DNA of 64,000 nucleotides from Deltaproteobacteria bacterium (GTDB lineage Bacteria > Myxococcota_A > Polyangia > Polyangiales > Ga0077539), in the NCBI GenBank assembly GCA_016704445.1, contig JADJAE010000151.1:1-64000 (forward strand). Direction: 5' to 3'. Below the pieces are notes generated by a model that did no database searches, had not been told where the DNA came from, and was given only the letters and a program-made list of their open reading frames with translations. Position numbers and translations under genes: made by a program. Numbering within the stretch: position 1 is the first letter of the stretch; each line of letters begins with the position of its first letter. Of the stretch, positions 10,558 through 19,079 are shown piece after piece.

Positions 10558-11828
10558 TGCCTGATCTGAGCTCGAACACCGGCGGCATCCGTTCTCCGAA
10601 CCCCTTCTGGCTGGCCTCGGCGCCGCCGGCCAACTCCGGCGGACAGGTGCAGCGGGCCTTCGACGCGGGCTGGGGCGGCGCGGTGTGGAAGACCCTGGGG
10701 CAGCCCATCCAGAACGTGTCGAGCCGCTTCGGCGCGCACAGCGTGGCGGGCGCGAAGGCCATTGGCTTCAACAACATCGAGCTGATCACCGACCGCTCGC
10801 TGGAGACCAACTTCCGCGAGATCTACGACACCAAGAAGAAGTACCCGAAGAACGCCGTGATCGTGTCGCTGATGGTGGAGACCCGCGAGGAGTGGCGGGA
10901 CATCATCAAGCGCTCGGTGGACACCGGCGCCGACGGGCTGGAGCTCAACTTCGGGTGTCCCCACGGGATGTGCGAGCGCGGCATGGGCTCGGCGGTGGGG
11001 CAGGAGCCCAAGGTCAACCAGGAGATCACCTCCTGGGCGGTGGAGTACTCGAGCATCCCGGTGCTGGTGAAGCTCACGCCCAACGTGTCGGACATCCTCC
11101 CGCACGGCCTCGCGGCCAAGCGCGGCGGGGCGCACGGGGTGTCGCTCATCAACACCATCAAGAGCATCATCTCCGTGGACATCGACCGGATGGTTCCCAA
11201 CCCGAGGGTGGATGGGATGAGCACCAACGGCGGGTACTGCGGTCAGGCGGTGAAGCCCATCGCGATGCACATGGTGGCGGCGCTGGCGCGCGACGAGCGC
11301 TTCCGCCTGCCCATCAGCGGTATTGGAGGCATCTCCAACTGGCGAGACGCGGTGGAGTTCATCCTCCTGGGGTCGAGCTCGGTGCAGGTGTGCACCGAGG
11401 TGATGCTCCGCGGCTTTCGCGTGGTGGAGGACATGATCGAGGGTTTGGAGGAGTACATGCGCACGCACGGCTTCGCCAACCTCGACGCGATGATCGGGAG
11501 GGCGATTCCGAAGTACTCGGAGTGGGGCAACCTCGACCTCAACTACGAGACGGTGGCGAAGATCGACCCGGCGCTCTGCATCGGCTGCAACAAGTGCATG
11601 ATCGCGTGCGAGGACGGGGCGCACCAGTGCATCCACCCCGCCCCCGCCGGGTCGCGGGTGCCGGTGGTGGACGAGGCCGAGTGCGTGGGCTGCAACCTCT
11701 GCCAGATCGTGTGCCCTGTGGAGGGCTGCATCGACATGGCGCAGGTCGACAACGGCTTCACCCCCGCGAGCTGGAACCAGTTCGTCGAAGAGGGTCGCGT
11801 GCTCCGCCCGAAGAAGGGCGCGCACTGA
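10557..11828 (+). CDS. preA: NAD-dependent dihydropyrimidine dehydrogenase subunit PreA
   Basis: A 423-residue protein with an FMN-binding dihydroorotate-dehydrogenase-like barrel and a C-terminal ferredoxin module. The catalytic-loop region reads LELNFGCPHGMCERGMG, where the Cys aligns with the proton-donor loop of dihydropyrimidine dehydrogenase. The ferredoxin has two 4Fe-4S motifs, CIGCNKCMIACEDG and CVGCNLCQIVCPVEGC. The barrel also shows ISGIGGISNWRDAVEFILLG near the phosphate-binding end. It catalyses the pyrimidine ring reduction using electrons passed from PreT. The start overlaps the preT stop by one base. Confidence 0.94.
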   Translation: MPDLSSNTGGIRSPNPFWLASAPPANSGGQVQRAFDAGWGGAVWKTLGQPIQNVSSRFGAHSVAGAKAIGFNNIELITDRSLETNFREIYDTKKKYPKNAVIVSLMVETREEWRDIIKRSVDTGADGLELNFGCPHGMCERGMGSAVGQEPKVNQEITSWAVEYSSIPVLVKLTPNVSDILPHGLAAKRGGAHGVSLINTIKSIISVDIDRMVPNPRVDGMSTNGGYCGQAVKPIAMHMVAALARDERFRLPISGIGGISNWRDAVEFILLGSSSVQVCTEVMLRGFRVVEDMIEGLEEYMRTHGFANLDAMIGRAIPKYSEWGNLDLNYETVAKIDPALCIGCNKCMIACEDGAHQCIHPAPAGSRVPVVDEAECVGCNLCQIVCPVEGCIDMAQVDNGFTPASWNQFVEEGRVLRPKKGAH

Positions 11829-11860
11829 GTGGGTTTCAGGTCGAGCGGAGGAGTTCATCG

Positions 11861-12737
11861 ATGACGGCAAAGAACAAGGTCGTGCGCTGCGGGCTGATCC
11901 AATGCAGCAACCCCATCAATGACGAGAGCCGCCCGGTGGCGGAGATCCAGAAGGCGATGTACGAGAAGCACATCCCCTTCATCGAAGAGGCCGGGAAGAA
12001 GGGAGTGCAGATCCTGTGTCTGCAGGAGATCTTCAACGGCCCGTACTTCTGCCCGAGCCAGGACGCGCGCTGGTACGACGCGACGGAGCCCGTCCCGGGG
12101 CCGACCACCGAGGCGCTCTCGGCCTATGCGAAGAAGTACGAGATGGTGATCGTGGTCCCCATCTACGAGAAGGCGATGGCGGGGGTGTTCTACAACACCG
12201 CGGCGGTCATCGACGCGGACGGCTCGTACCTGGGCAAGTACCGCAAGCAGCACATCCCGCAGGTGGTCGGGCTTCTGGGAGAAGTTCTTCTTCAAGCCCG
12301 GCAACGGGGGCTACCCCGTGTTCGAGACGCGCTACGCGAAGGTGGGCGTCTACATCTGCTACGACCGGCACTTCCCCGAGGGGGCGCGGTGCCTGGGGCT
12401 CAACGGCGCGGAGATCGTGTTCAACCCGTCGGCCACGGTGCAGGGCCTGTCGCAGTACCTCTGGAAGATCGAGCAGCCCGCGCACGCGGTGGCCAACGGG
12501 TACTTCGTCGGCGCCATCAACCGCGTCGGCACCGAAGGCCCCTGGAACATCGGGAAGTTCTACGGCAACAGCTACTTCGTGAACCCGCGCGGCGAGACCG
12601 TCGTGCAGGGCTCGGAGGACAACGACGAGCTCGTGGTGGCTGACCTCGACCTGAACTTGATCGACCAGGTGCGGGCGACGTGGCAGTTCTTCCGCGACCG
12701 CCGCCCGGACGCCTACGACGAGATCGTCGAGCCGTAG
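11861..12737 (+). CDS. beta-ureidopropionase (N-carbamoyl-beta-alanine amidohydrolase), nitrilase superfamily (one frameshift)
   Basis: This is a nitrilase-superfamily carbamoylase. The catalytic triad is visible as Glu in LCLQEIFNGPYF, Lys in GKYRKQHIPQV and Cys in VGVYICYDRHFPEG. It hydrolyses N-carbamoyl-beta-alanine to beta-alanine, CO2 and ammonia, the third step of reductive pyrimidine breakdown, and resembles UPB1/PYD3 enzymes rather than the metal-dependent HyuC/AmaB type. One extra G at about 12266 (CAGGTGGTCGGG) breaks the frame. Correcting it gives HIPQVSGFWEKFFFKPGNGG and a 291-residue protein. A ribosome-binding GGAGGAG lies about 11 bases before the ATG. Confidence 0.92.
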
Positions 12738-12814
12738 TCCGTCGGCCGTAGATTCCCGCGTAGCAGAGCGCCTCAGGTGCGATTTCTCCCAGCCATTGAA
12801 GGACCCCCAAGCCG

Positions 12815-14398
12815 ATGACCACAACGTTGATTCGAGGCGGCACCGTGGTGACCGCCGAAGGTGAGTTTCGCGCGGACGTTCTCTGCTACGGCGACACCGT
12901 GCACTCCGTCGGGCCCAACCTGGAGGTCCCCTCCGGGGCGCTGGTCATCGACGCGGGCGGCGCCTACGTGATGCCCGGCGGCATCGACCCGCACACGCAC
13001 ATGGAGCTGCCCTTCATGGGCACCGTCGCGTCGGAGGACTTCTTCACCGGCACCAGCGCGGCGGCGGCGGGCGGCACCACGATGATCATCGACTTCGTGA
13101 TCCCGAGCCCGAAGGAGCGCATCCTCGACGCCTACAAGAAGTGGCGGGGATGGGCCGAGAAGGCCGCCGCGGACTACTCGCTCCACGTGGCCATCACCTG
13201 GTGGGACGAGACCGTCCATGCCGACATGGAGACCCTCTGTAAAGAGTACGGGGTCAACAGCTTCAAGCACTTCATGGCCTACAAGGGCGCCATCATGGCG
13301 GACGACGAGGTGCTGGTGAACAGCTTCACCCGCGCCCGCGAGCTGGGCGCCCTCTGCACCGTCCACGCGGAGAACGGCGAGCTGGTGTTCCGGCTCCAGA
13401 AGGAGCTGTACGACAAGGGCTTTCACGGCCCCGAAGCGCACCCGATGTCGCGCCCGCCGGAGGTGGAGGGCGAGGCCGCCAACCGGGCCATCCGCATCGC
13501 GGAGGTGCTGGGGGTGCCGCTGTACCTCGTCCACACCTCGTGCATCGACGCGCTGGAGGCCGTGGCGAGGGCGCGCATGGAGGGCCAGCGGGTGTTCGGC
13601 GAGGTGCTGGCGCAGCACCTGGTGATCGACGACTCGGTGTACCGCAACCCCGACTGGAACGCCGCCGCCCACTACGTGATGAGCCCGCCGTTTCGGGCGA
13701 AGGAGCACCAGGAGGCCCTCTGGCGGGCGCTCCAGTCGGGCGTGCTCCAGACCACGGCGACGGACCACTGCTGCTTCTGCACGCCGCAGAAGCAGGCGGG
13801 CCTCGATGACTTCCGCAAGATCCCCAACGGCACCGGCGGCGTGGAAGACCGCATGGCGGTGCTCTGGCACCACGGCGTGCGCACCGGGCGGCTGACCCCG
13901 AGCGAGTTCGTGGCCGTGACGTCATCGAACACGGCGAAGATCTTCAACGTGTTTCCGCGCAAGGGCGCGGTGATCGCGGGCGCCGACGCCGACCTGGTGG
14001 TGTGGGACCCGGAGCGCACCCGCACCATCTCCGCGAAGACCCATCACCAGAACATCGACTTCAACATCTATGAGGGGATGGAGGTGGTGGGCGGCCCGGC
14101 GTACACGCTGAGCCGCGGGCGCGTGGTGTGGGCCGACGGCCAGCTGCGCACCGAGCGGGGCCAGGGGAAGTACATCGACCGGCCGTGCTTCCCGAGCTAC
14201 TGGGAGAGCCAGAAGCGCCGCAACGAGCGGGCCGTGGGCACGCCGGTGGAGCGGGGGCGGCTGGCCGGGTCCGGGGGCTCACCCCGGGGCCCCCCAGCGT
14301 CGAACGAGCGGGCTACCAATAGACAACATATCAGAGCACAACGATTCAAAGGAGAGACGATCGATCATGGAACTCAATTTCCCCGTTACCGGGTATGA
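12815..14398 (+). CDS. hydA: dihydropyrimidinase / hydantoinase
   Basis: An amidohydrolase-superfamily enzyme. Metal ligands appear in GGIDPHTHMELP, the carbamylated lysine in SFKHFMAYKG, and further histidines in CTVHAENGE, LVHTSC and the TATDHCCF segment. It opens dihydrouracil or dihydrothymine to the N-carbamoyl-beta-amino acid. The family ends near the SYWESQKRRNERAVG segment. Here about 45 further Gly/Pro/Arg-rich residues follow and the frame overlaps the next gene by 32 bases, so the true stop may have been lost to an indel in the GGGGCCCCCC run near 14295. Core length and order agree with the family. Confidence 0.92.
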   Translation: MTTTLIRGGTVVTAEGEFRADVLCYGDTVHSVGPNLEVPSGALVIDAGGAYVMPGGIDPHTHMELPFMGTVASEDFFTGTSAAAAGGTTMIIDFVIPSPKERILDAYKKWRGWAEKAAADYSLHVAITWWDETVHADMETLCKEYGVNSFKHFMAYKGAIMADDEVLVNSFTRARELGALCTVHAENGELVFRLQKELYDKGFHGPEAHPMSRPPEVEGEAANRAIRIAEVLGVPLYLVHTSCIDALEAVARARMEGQRVFGEVLAQHLVIDDSVYRNPDWNAAAHYVMSPPFRAKEHQEALWRALQSGVLQTTATDHCCFCTPQKQAGLDDFRKIPNGTGGVEDRMAVLWHHGVRTGRLTPSEFVAVTSSNTAKIFNVFPRKGAVIAGADADLVVWDPERTRTISAKTHHQNIDFNIYEGMEVVGGPAYTLSRGRVVWADGQLRTERGQGKYIDRPCFPSYWESQKRRNERAVGTPVERGRLAGSGGSPRGPPASNERATNRQHIRAQRFKGETIDHGTQFPRYRV

Positions 14399-15857
14399 CT
14401 TCACGACGTATGTGCCGGCGCTCAACTGGGTGGGCGGGCAGTGGCTCGAGGCCAAGGAGAAGCACGGCGAGCTCGAGGTGATCAACCCGCGGCACGGCAA
14501 GGCCATGTCCCGGGTGGTGCTCTCCGGCGCCGCGGACGTCGACGCCGCCGTGCGCGCTGGCGAGAAGGCCTTCGCGACCTGGAAGGACTGGCCGCTGCGC
14601 GAGCGCGCCCACATCTTCTATCGGCTCCGCGACCTGATGGTGCAGAACATCGACGAGCTCTCGTGGCTTGTCTCGCACGAGAACGGCAAGGTCTTCCTCG
14701 AGGCGAAGGCCGAGGTCGAGAAGGCCATCGAGTGCATCGAGTACGGCTGCTCGCTGCCCAACCTCGCGTCGGGCAACCAGCTCGAGGTGAGCCGCGGCGT
14801 GGCCTGCGAGGTGGCCTATGAGCCCCTCGGGGTGGTGGCGGGCGTCACGCCCTTCAACTTCCCGTGCATGGTGCCGTTCTGGATGATCCCGCAGGCGCTG
14901 GTGGGCGGTAACGCGTTCATCCTGAAGCCGAGCGAGCAGGTGCCGCTCTCTTCATTGCGCATCGCCGAGCTGCTCAAGCTGGCGGGCCTGCCCGACGGGG
15001 TGTTCAACATCGTCCAGGGCGGCCGCGAGGTGGTCGAGGCGCTCTGCGACCATCCCCGCATCAAGGCCCTCGGCTTCGTCGGCTCCACCAAGGTGGCGAA
15101 GCTGGTCTACGGGCGGGCGTGCTCCACGGGCAAGCGCGCGCTCTGCCTGGGCGGCGCGAAGAACCACCTCTTCGTGGTCCCCGACGCGGACATGAACCTC
15201 ACGGCGGAGAACGTGGTGGCGTCGTTCACCGGCTGCGCCGGGCAGCGCTGCATGGCGGCGAGCGTGCTGCTGGCGGTGGGCGAGGTCGACCACATCATCG
15301 ACGCGGTGGTGAAGCGCTCGGCGAAGATGAAGCTGGGCACGGACATGGGCCCGGTGACGACCCGCGAGGCGGCCGAGCGCATCACGCGCTACATCGACCA
15401 GGCCGAGAAGATGGGCGCGAAGGTGCTCATCGACGGCCGCGGGCAGCGCGCCACCGACGGCGGCTACTGGGTCGGCCCGACGGTGCTCGACAACGTCTCC
15501 ATGGAGATGCCCGCCGCGGCGGAGGAGATCTTCGGCCCGGTGCTGTCGATCGTGCGAGTGCCCAACATCGACAAGGCGCTCGAGGTCGAGAACGCCAACC
15601 CCTACGGCAACGCGGCCTCGGTCTATACGACCAGCGGCGACGTGGCGCGCCGGGTGATGGACAACGTCGAGGCCGGGATGTGCGGCGTCAACGTGGGCGT
15701 TCCCGTGCCGCGCGAGCCCTTCGGCTTCGGCGGCTGGAACGACTCGGCCTTCGGCCAGGGCAACCTCACCGGCTGGGACGGGTATCGGTTCTGGACCCGG
15801 CAGCGCAAGATCACCAGCAAGTGGTCACTCCAGAAGGACGCTACCTGGATGTCCTGA
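14367..15857 (+). CDS. mmsA: CoA-acylating methylmalonate/malonate-semialdehyde dehydrogenase
   Basis: A 496-residue aldehyde dehydrogenase of the MmsA/IolA type. It shows GVTPFNFPCMVPFWM, the NAD-site stretch LKPSEQVPLSSLRIAELL, the catalytic cysteine in GCAGQRCMAA and the glutamate/phenylalanine region AAEEIFGPVLSIVR. MmsA enzymes convert malonate semialdehyde (from beta-alanine) and methylmalonate semialdehyde (from beta-aminoisobutyrate) to acetyl-CoA and propionyl-CoA. That is the final step expected for this operon. A strong AAAGGAGA ribosome site lies about 12 bases ahead of the ATG, which supports this start over the overlapping upstream frame. Confidence 0.93.
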   Translation: MELNFPVTGYDFTTYVPALNWVGGQWLEAKEKHGELEVINPRHGKAMSRVVLSGAADVDAAVRAGEKAFATWKDWPLRERAHIFYRLRDLMVQNIDELSWLVSHENGKVFLEAKAEVEKAIECIEYGCSLPNLASGNQLEVSRGVACEVAYEPLGVVAGVTPFNFPCMVPFWMIPQALVGGNAFILKPSEQVPLSSLRIAELLKLAGLPDGVFNIVQGGREVVEALCDHPRIKALGFVGSTKVAKLVYGRACSTGKRALCLGGAKNHLFVVPDADMNLTAENVVASFTGCAGQRCMAASVLLAVGEVDHIIDAVVKRSAKMKLGTDMGPVTTREAAERITRYIDQAEKMGAKVLIDGRGQRATDGGYWVGPTVLDNVSMEMPAAAEEIFGPVLSIVRVPNIDKALEVENANPYGNAASVYTTSGDVARRVMDNVEAGMCGVNVGVPVPREPFGFGGWNDSAFGQGNLTGWDGYRFWTRQRKITSKWSLQKDATWMS

Positions 15858-15882
15858 GAGGGACACTGAAGGCACCACTCCA

Positions 15883-17205
15883 ATGATGGAATCCAAAGAG
15901 ATGATCGAGGCGTGCCTCAAGCACAGCCTGTACTCCTGGTCGGCGACGGGGAAGGTCAACCCGCTGCCGGTCGCGCGCGCCGAGGGGATGTACCTCTACA
16001 CCCCGGAGGGCAAGCGCATCCTCGACTTCAACAGCCAGCTCATGAGCGTCAACATCGGCCACGGTCACCCCAAGGTGATCAAGGCCATGAAGGACCAGCT
16101 CGACACGCTGATCTTCTCGTACCCCGGGACGGCCACGGAGGTGCGCGCCCGGCTGAGCCTCAAGCTCGCGGAGATCGTCCCCGGTGACCTCAACATGTTC
16201 TTCTATGCGCTGGGCGGCGCCGAGGCGAACGAGAACGCCATCCGCGCGGCGCGGCAGTACACCGGGCGCAACAAGATCCTGAGCCGGTATCGCAGCTACC
16301 ACGGCGCGACCAACGCGACGCTGCAGCTCACCGGCGACCCGCGGCGCTGGGCCAACGAGCCCGGCATGCCCGGCGTGATCCGGGTGATGGACCCGCACCC
16401 GTACACGTACAGCTTCGGCGACGACGAGGAGGAGGTCGTGAAGAACAACCTCGCCTACCTCGAAGAGGTCATCATGTACGAGGGGCCGCAGACCATCGCG
16501 GCCATGATCATCGAGACCGTGACGGGCTCCAACGGCATCCTGCCGCCGCCGAAGGGCTACCTCCAGGGGCTGCGCGCGCTGCTCGACAAGCACGGCATCC
16601 TGCTGATCTGCGACGAGGTCATGTGCGGCTGGGGCCGAACGGGCAAGCTCTTCGCCTTCGAGCACGGCGGGATCATTCCCGACATCGTGACCATGGCGAA
16701 GGGGCTGACCAGCAGCTACTTCCCGCTTGGCGTGGTGGCGATGCGCGACAAGATCGCGGCGCACTTCAAGGACAACGTGTTCTGGGGTGGGCTCACGTAC
16801 AACGCGCACCCGGTGGGCCTCGCGACGGCGCTCGCGGTCATCGAGGTGCTGGAGGAGGAGAAGCTGGTCGAGAACAGCGCGCGCATGGGCGAGCTGATGC
16901 GCGGCCACATGGAGGCCCTGAAGGCGAAGCACCGGTCGGTGGGCGCGGTGCGCAACATCGGGCTCTTCGGCATCGTGGAGATCGTCAAGAACGCCAAGGG
17001 CGACCGCATCGCCCCGTACAACGGGTCTCACCCGGCGATGGGGGCGCTGTCGAAGTTCCTCCTCGACAACGGGCTGTTCACGATCTTCCGGTGGGACAAC
17101 TTCATGTGCAACCCGCCGCTGACCATCGATGAGAAGACCTTGAAGGAGGCCTTCGAGATCATCGACCGCGGACTCGAGATCACCGACGCGGTCTTCGAGG
17201 GATAG
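15883..17205 (+). CDS. class III omega-amino acid:pyruvate (beta-alanine) aminotransferase
   Basis: A 440-residue PLP aminotransferase of fold type I, class III. Visible motifs are the pyridine-ring aspartate in LLICDEVMCGWGRTGK, the Schiff-base lysine in DIVTMAKGLTSSYFPLG, and FFYALGGAEANENAIRAAR near the N-terminal domain. Its place directly after mmsA points to beta-alanine (and 3-aminoisobutyrate) transamination to malonate semialdehyde, which links the carbamoylase to MmsA. Sequence alone does not separate beta-alanine from taurine or other omega-amine specificity. It ends the operon; a GC-rich hairpin follows at 17221. Confidence 0.88.
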   Translation: MMESKEMIEACLKHSLYSWSATGKVNPLPVARAEGMYLYTPEGKRILDFNSQLMSVNIGHGHPKVIKAMKDQLDTLIFSYPGTATEVRARLSLKLAEIVPGDLNMFFYALGGAEANENAIRAARQYTGRNKILSRYRSYHGATNATLQLTGDPRRWANEPGMPGVIRVMDPHPYTYSFGDDEEEVVKNNLAYLEEVIMYEGPQTIAAMIIETVTGSNGILPPPKGYLQGLRALLDKHGILLICDEVMCGWGRTGKLFAFEHGGIIPDIVTMAKGLTSSYFPLGVVAMRDKIAAHFKDNVFWGGLTYNAHPVGLATALAVIEVLEEEKLVENSARMGELMRGHMEALKAKHRSVGAVRNIGLFGIVEIVKNAKGDRIAPYNGSHPAMGALSKFLLDNGLFTIFRWDNFMCNPPLTIDEKTLKEAFEIIDRGLEITDAVFEG

Positions 17206-17220
17206 AGCCCCACCATCACG

Positions 17221-17260
17221 GCCGCCGCGATGACCGCCCTGGCGGTGACACCGCGGCGGC
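17221..17260 (+). terminator. GC-rich hairpin after the pyrimidine operon
   Basis: GCCGCCGCG at 17221-17229 pairs with CGCGGCGGC at 17252-17260. An inner stem forms between GACCGCC and GGCGGTG. The structure lies between the aminotransferase stop and the start of the FHA activator gene. No T-run follows, so if it terminates transcription it does so weakly or with Rho. Confidence 0.4.
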
Positions 17261-17287
17261 GCTCCCGTAGCATCGATCCCCTGTCCG

Positions 17288-18679
17288 ATGGTCGATGACA
17301 CCCGCAGCACCGACCTCGCCGAAGGCCCCTCCGGGCGGCGACGGAGCGTCGGCGCGCTTCGTCTCATGGTCATCCACGAGCAGGGCGCGACCACGCACCC
17401 GCTGCCCGCGGCCGGCAGCGTCACCCTGGGCCGCGCCTCGCAGGCCGACATCGTGCTCGACGACAGCCGCGTCTCTCGGGTGCATTGCTCGTTGTTCATG
17501 GGGGACTCGCTCACGGTCACCGACATGGGGAGCGCCAACGGGACGCGGGTGCGCGGCCGGCGGCTCAGCCCTGGGGAGACCTTCGCGCTGCGCCCCGGCG
17601 ACGTCATCGAGGTGGGCGACTCGTCGCTGGTGCTGCAGTCGCCGGTCGACCTCGCGCCGTCGTGGCGTCCGTCGGCCGAGCAGAGCGGGCCGGTGACGGG
17701 GATGCGCGCGCAGGTGATCGTCGACGACGAGGTGATGCGCCGGCTTCACGACCTGCTGGCGAGGGTGGCCCAGGGGGTCATCTCGGTGCTGCTGCTGGGC
17801 GCGACGGGGGTGGGCAAGGAAATCTTCGCCGAGCAGCTTCACCGGCTCTCGCCGCGCTCGGCGGGGCCCTTCCTCCGGCTCAACTGCGCGGCGCTCTCGG
17901 AGTCGCTGCTGGAGAGCGAGCTCTTCGGGCACGAGCGCGGGGCCTTCACCGGCGCCGTGCAGGCCAAGCCGGGGCTGCTGGAGAGCGCCCACGGGGGGAC
18001 GGTCTTCCTCGATGAGGTGGGCGAGCTGCCGCCGATGATCCAGGTGAAGCTGCTGAGGGTGATCGAGGAGCGGCGGGTGACGCGCGTCGGGGGGCTGCAG
18101 CCGCGCGCCATCGACGTGCGCTTCGTGGCCGCGACGCACCGCGACCTCGAAGACCTCATTCGCCGCGAGCGCTTCCGGCAGGACCTCTACTTCCGGCTCA
18201 ATGGCATCTCGCTGTTGATCCCTCCGCTGCGAGAGCGGCCTCGCGAGCTCCCGGCGCTGGCGGCGCTCTTCGCGGCGGAGTCGTGCGCGCGGGCGGGCCT
18301 CGGCGCGGCCCCGGCGCTCTCGTCCGAGGCGCTGGAGGCGCTGCTGGCGCACCCGTGGCCGGGCAACCTCCGCGAGCTGCGCAACGTGATGGAGCGCGCG
18401 GTGCTGCTGACCGACCACGGAGTGATCGAGCCGCGGCACCTCGGGCTCGACGGAGCACCCACGGGGACGGCGCGGCCTGGCGATGCGCCCGTGGCCGACG
18501 CGGGTCCGCGCGCCGAGGGGAGCGAGCTGGAGCGGCGGAGGATCATCGAGGCGCTGGAGCAGTGCGCGGGCAACCAGACTCGCACGGCGGAGGCGCTGGG
18601 CATCTCGCGGCGCACCCTGGTGACGCGGCTGACGCAGTTCCAGATCGCCCGCCCTCGCAAGCGGGGCAGCGACGACTGA
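17288..18679 (+). CDS. sigma-54-dependent activator with N-terminal FHA domain
   Basis: A 463-residue enhancer-binding protein. The FHA domain (about 25-115) shows LGRASQADIVLDDSRVSRVH and GSANGTRV, which bind phosphothreonine. The AAA+ domain (about 140-370) has Walker A GATGVGKE, the sigma-54 contact loop GAFTGA, Walker B VFLDEVGE and the R-finger region RFRQDLYFRL. A Fis-type helix-turn-helix closes the protein (QTRTAEALGISRRTL). The GAFTGA loop is intact, so it should remodel sigma-54 polymerase, and the FHA domain suggests control by a Ser/Thr kinase. Downstream at 18889-19017 are paired palindromes and a -24/-12 promoter, its most likely targets. The pyrimidine operon is another possible target. 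Confidence 0.92.
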   Translation: MVDDTRSTDLAEGPSGRRRSVGALRLMVIHEQGATTHPLPAAGSVTLGRASQADIVLDDSRVSRVHCSLFMGDSLTVTDMGSANGTRVRGRRLSPGETFALRPGDVIEVGDSSLVLQSPVDLAPSWRPSAEQSGPVTGMRAQVIVDDEVMRRLHDLLARVAQGVISVLLLGATGVGKEIFAEQLHRLSPRSAGPFLRLNCAALSESLLESELFGHERGAFTGAVQAKPGLLESAHGGTVFLDEVGELPPMIQVKLLRVIEERRVTRVGGLQPRAIDVRFVAATHRDLEDLIRRERFRQDLYFRLNGISLLIPPLRERPRELPALAALFAAESCARAGLGAAPALSSEALEALLAHPWPGNLRELRNVMERAVLLTDHGVIEPRHLGLDGAPTGTARPGDAPVADAGPRAEGSELERRRIIEALEQCAGNQTRTAEALGISRRTLVTRLTQFQIARPRKRGSDD

Positions 18680-18687
18680 GAGTCACC

Positions 18688-18875
18688 GGGCATAGGCGTT
18701 AACCGACGATCGCCCGCCATGCCCGCAGGTTGAAACCTGCGGCAACGATCGACCTGGTGCGGGGGTTCGATGGAAGTCCGCAGCGGACTTCCATGAAGTT
18801 CACCAACGGATCCATCGTTGCCGCAGGTTTCAACCTGCGGGCACGGCGGGCGATCGTCGGTTAACGCCTATGCCC
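18688..18875. repeat. 188-bp nested palindrome (62-bp inverted repeat with inner hairpin)
   Basis: The left arm 18688-18749 and right arm 18814-18875 are reverse complements over 62 bases with one mismatch. They begin GGGCATAGGCGTTAACCGAC and contain their own palindromes, GCCCGCAGG-TTGAAA-CCTGC. The 64-base centre holds a second hairpin, ATGGAAGTCCG at 18770-18780 against CGGACTTCCAT at 18784-18794. No open frame fits. Such nested palindromes are typical of REP/MITE-like elements and could also stop transcription from both sides. The GGTTGAAACC-type core loosely resembles the GCGGGTTGAAGCCCGC palindrome near 6100. Confidence 0.8.
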
Positions 18876-18888
18876 CCCACCGGGTGCC

Positions 18889-18930
18889 TTGCGCAGATCG
18901 CGCAAGGGGCCCGTTGCGCGAATCGCGCAA
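18889..18930. promoter_or_regulatory. paired operator-like palindromes (candidate enhancer sites)
   Basis: TTGCGC-AGATC-GCGCAA at 18889-18905 and TTGCGC-GAATC-GCGCAA at 18914-18930 are two copies of the same inverted repeat. They are 25 bp apart, with a further half-site GCGCAA near 18950. They sit about 75-110 bp upstream of a -24/-12 promoter, the usual place for an enhancer-binding protein. The gene just upstream encodes such a protein. Confidence 0.6.
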
Positions 18931-19002
18931 GCGGCCCACAGCGCTGCGCAACGCCCTCTGGAATGGGCTTGTTTTCAGGTGAATCGGGCCATCGCAGGAC
19001 CC

Positions 19003-19017
19003 TGGCACCGTCGTTGC
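19003..19017 (+). promoter_or_regulatory. sigma-54 (-24/-12) promoter
   Basis: TGGCAC-N5-TTGC is present exactly, with the invariant GG (19004-19005) and GC (19016-19017) at the correct 10-base gap. Transcription should start near 19029, about 50 bases before the lipoprotein ATG at 19080. A sigma-54 activator gene and paired palindromes lie directly upstream. Confidence 0.75.
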
Positions 19018-19079
19018 GATGAGGTCGTCTCGAGTCGCCGCGAGCGTGCGGTCGGCGGGGAGCGACGGAGAGAAACCCA

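Noticed and set aside
10287..11870. Long open frame opposite preA
   Set aside because: The opposite strand carries the full FMN barrel and ferredoxin motifs of PreA; the minus frame is a GC-driven shadow.
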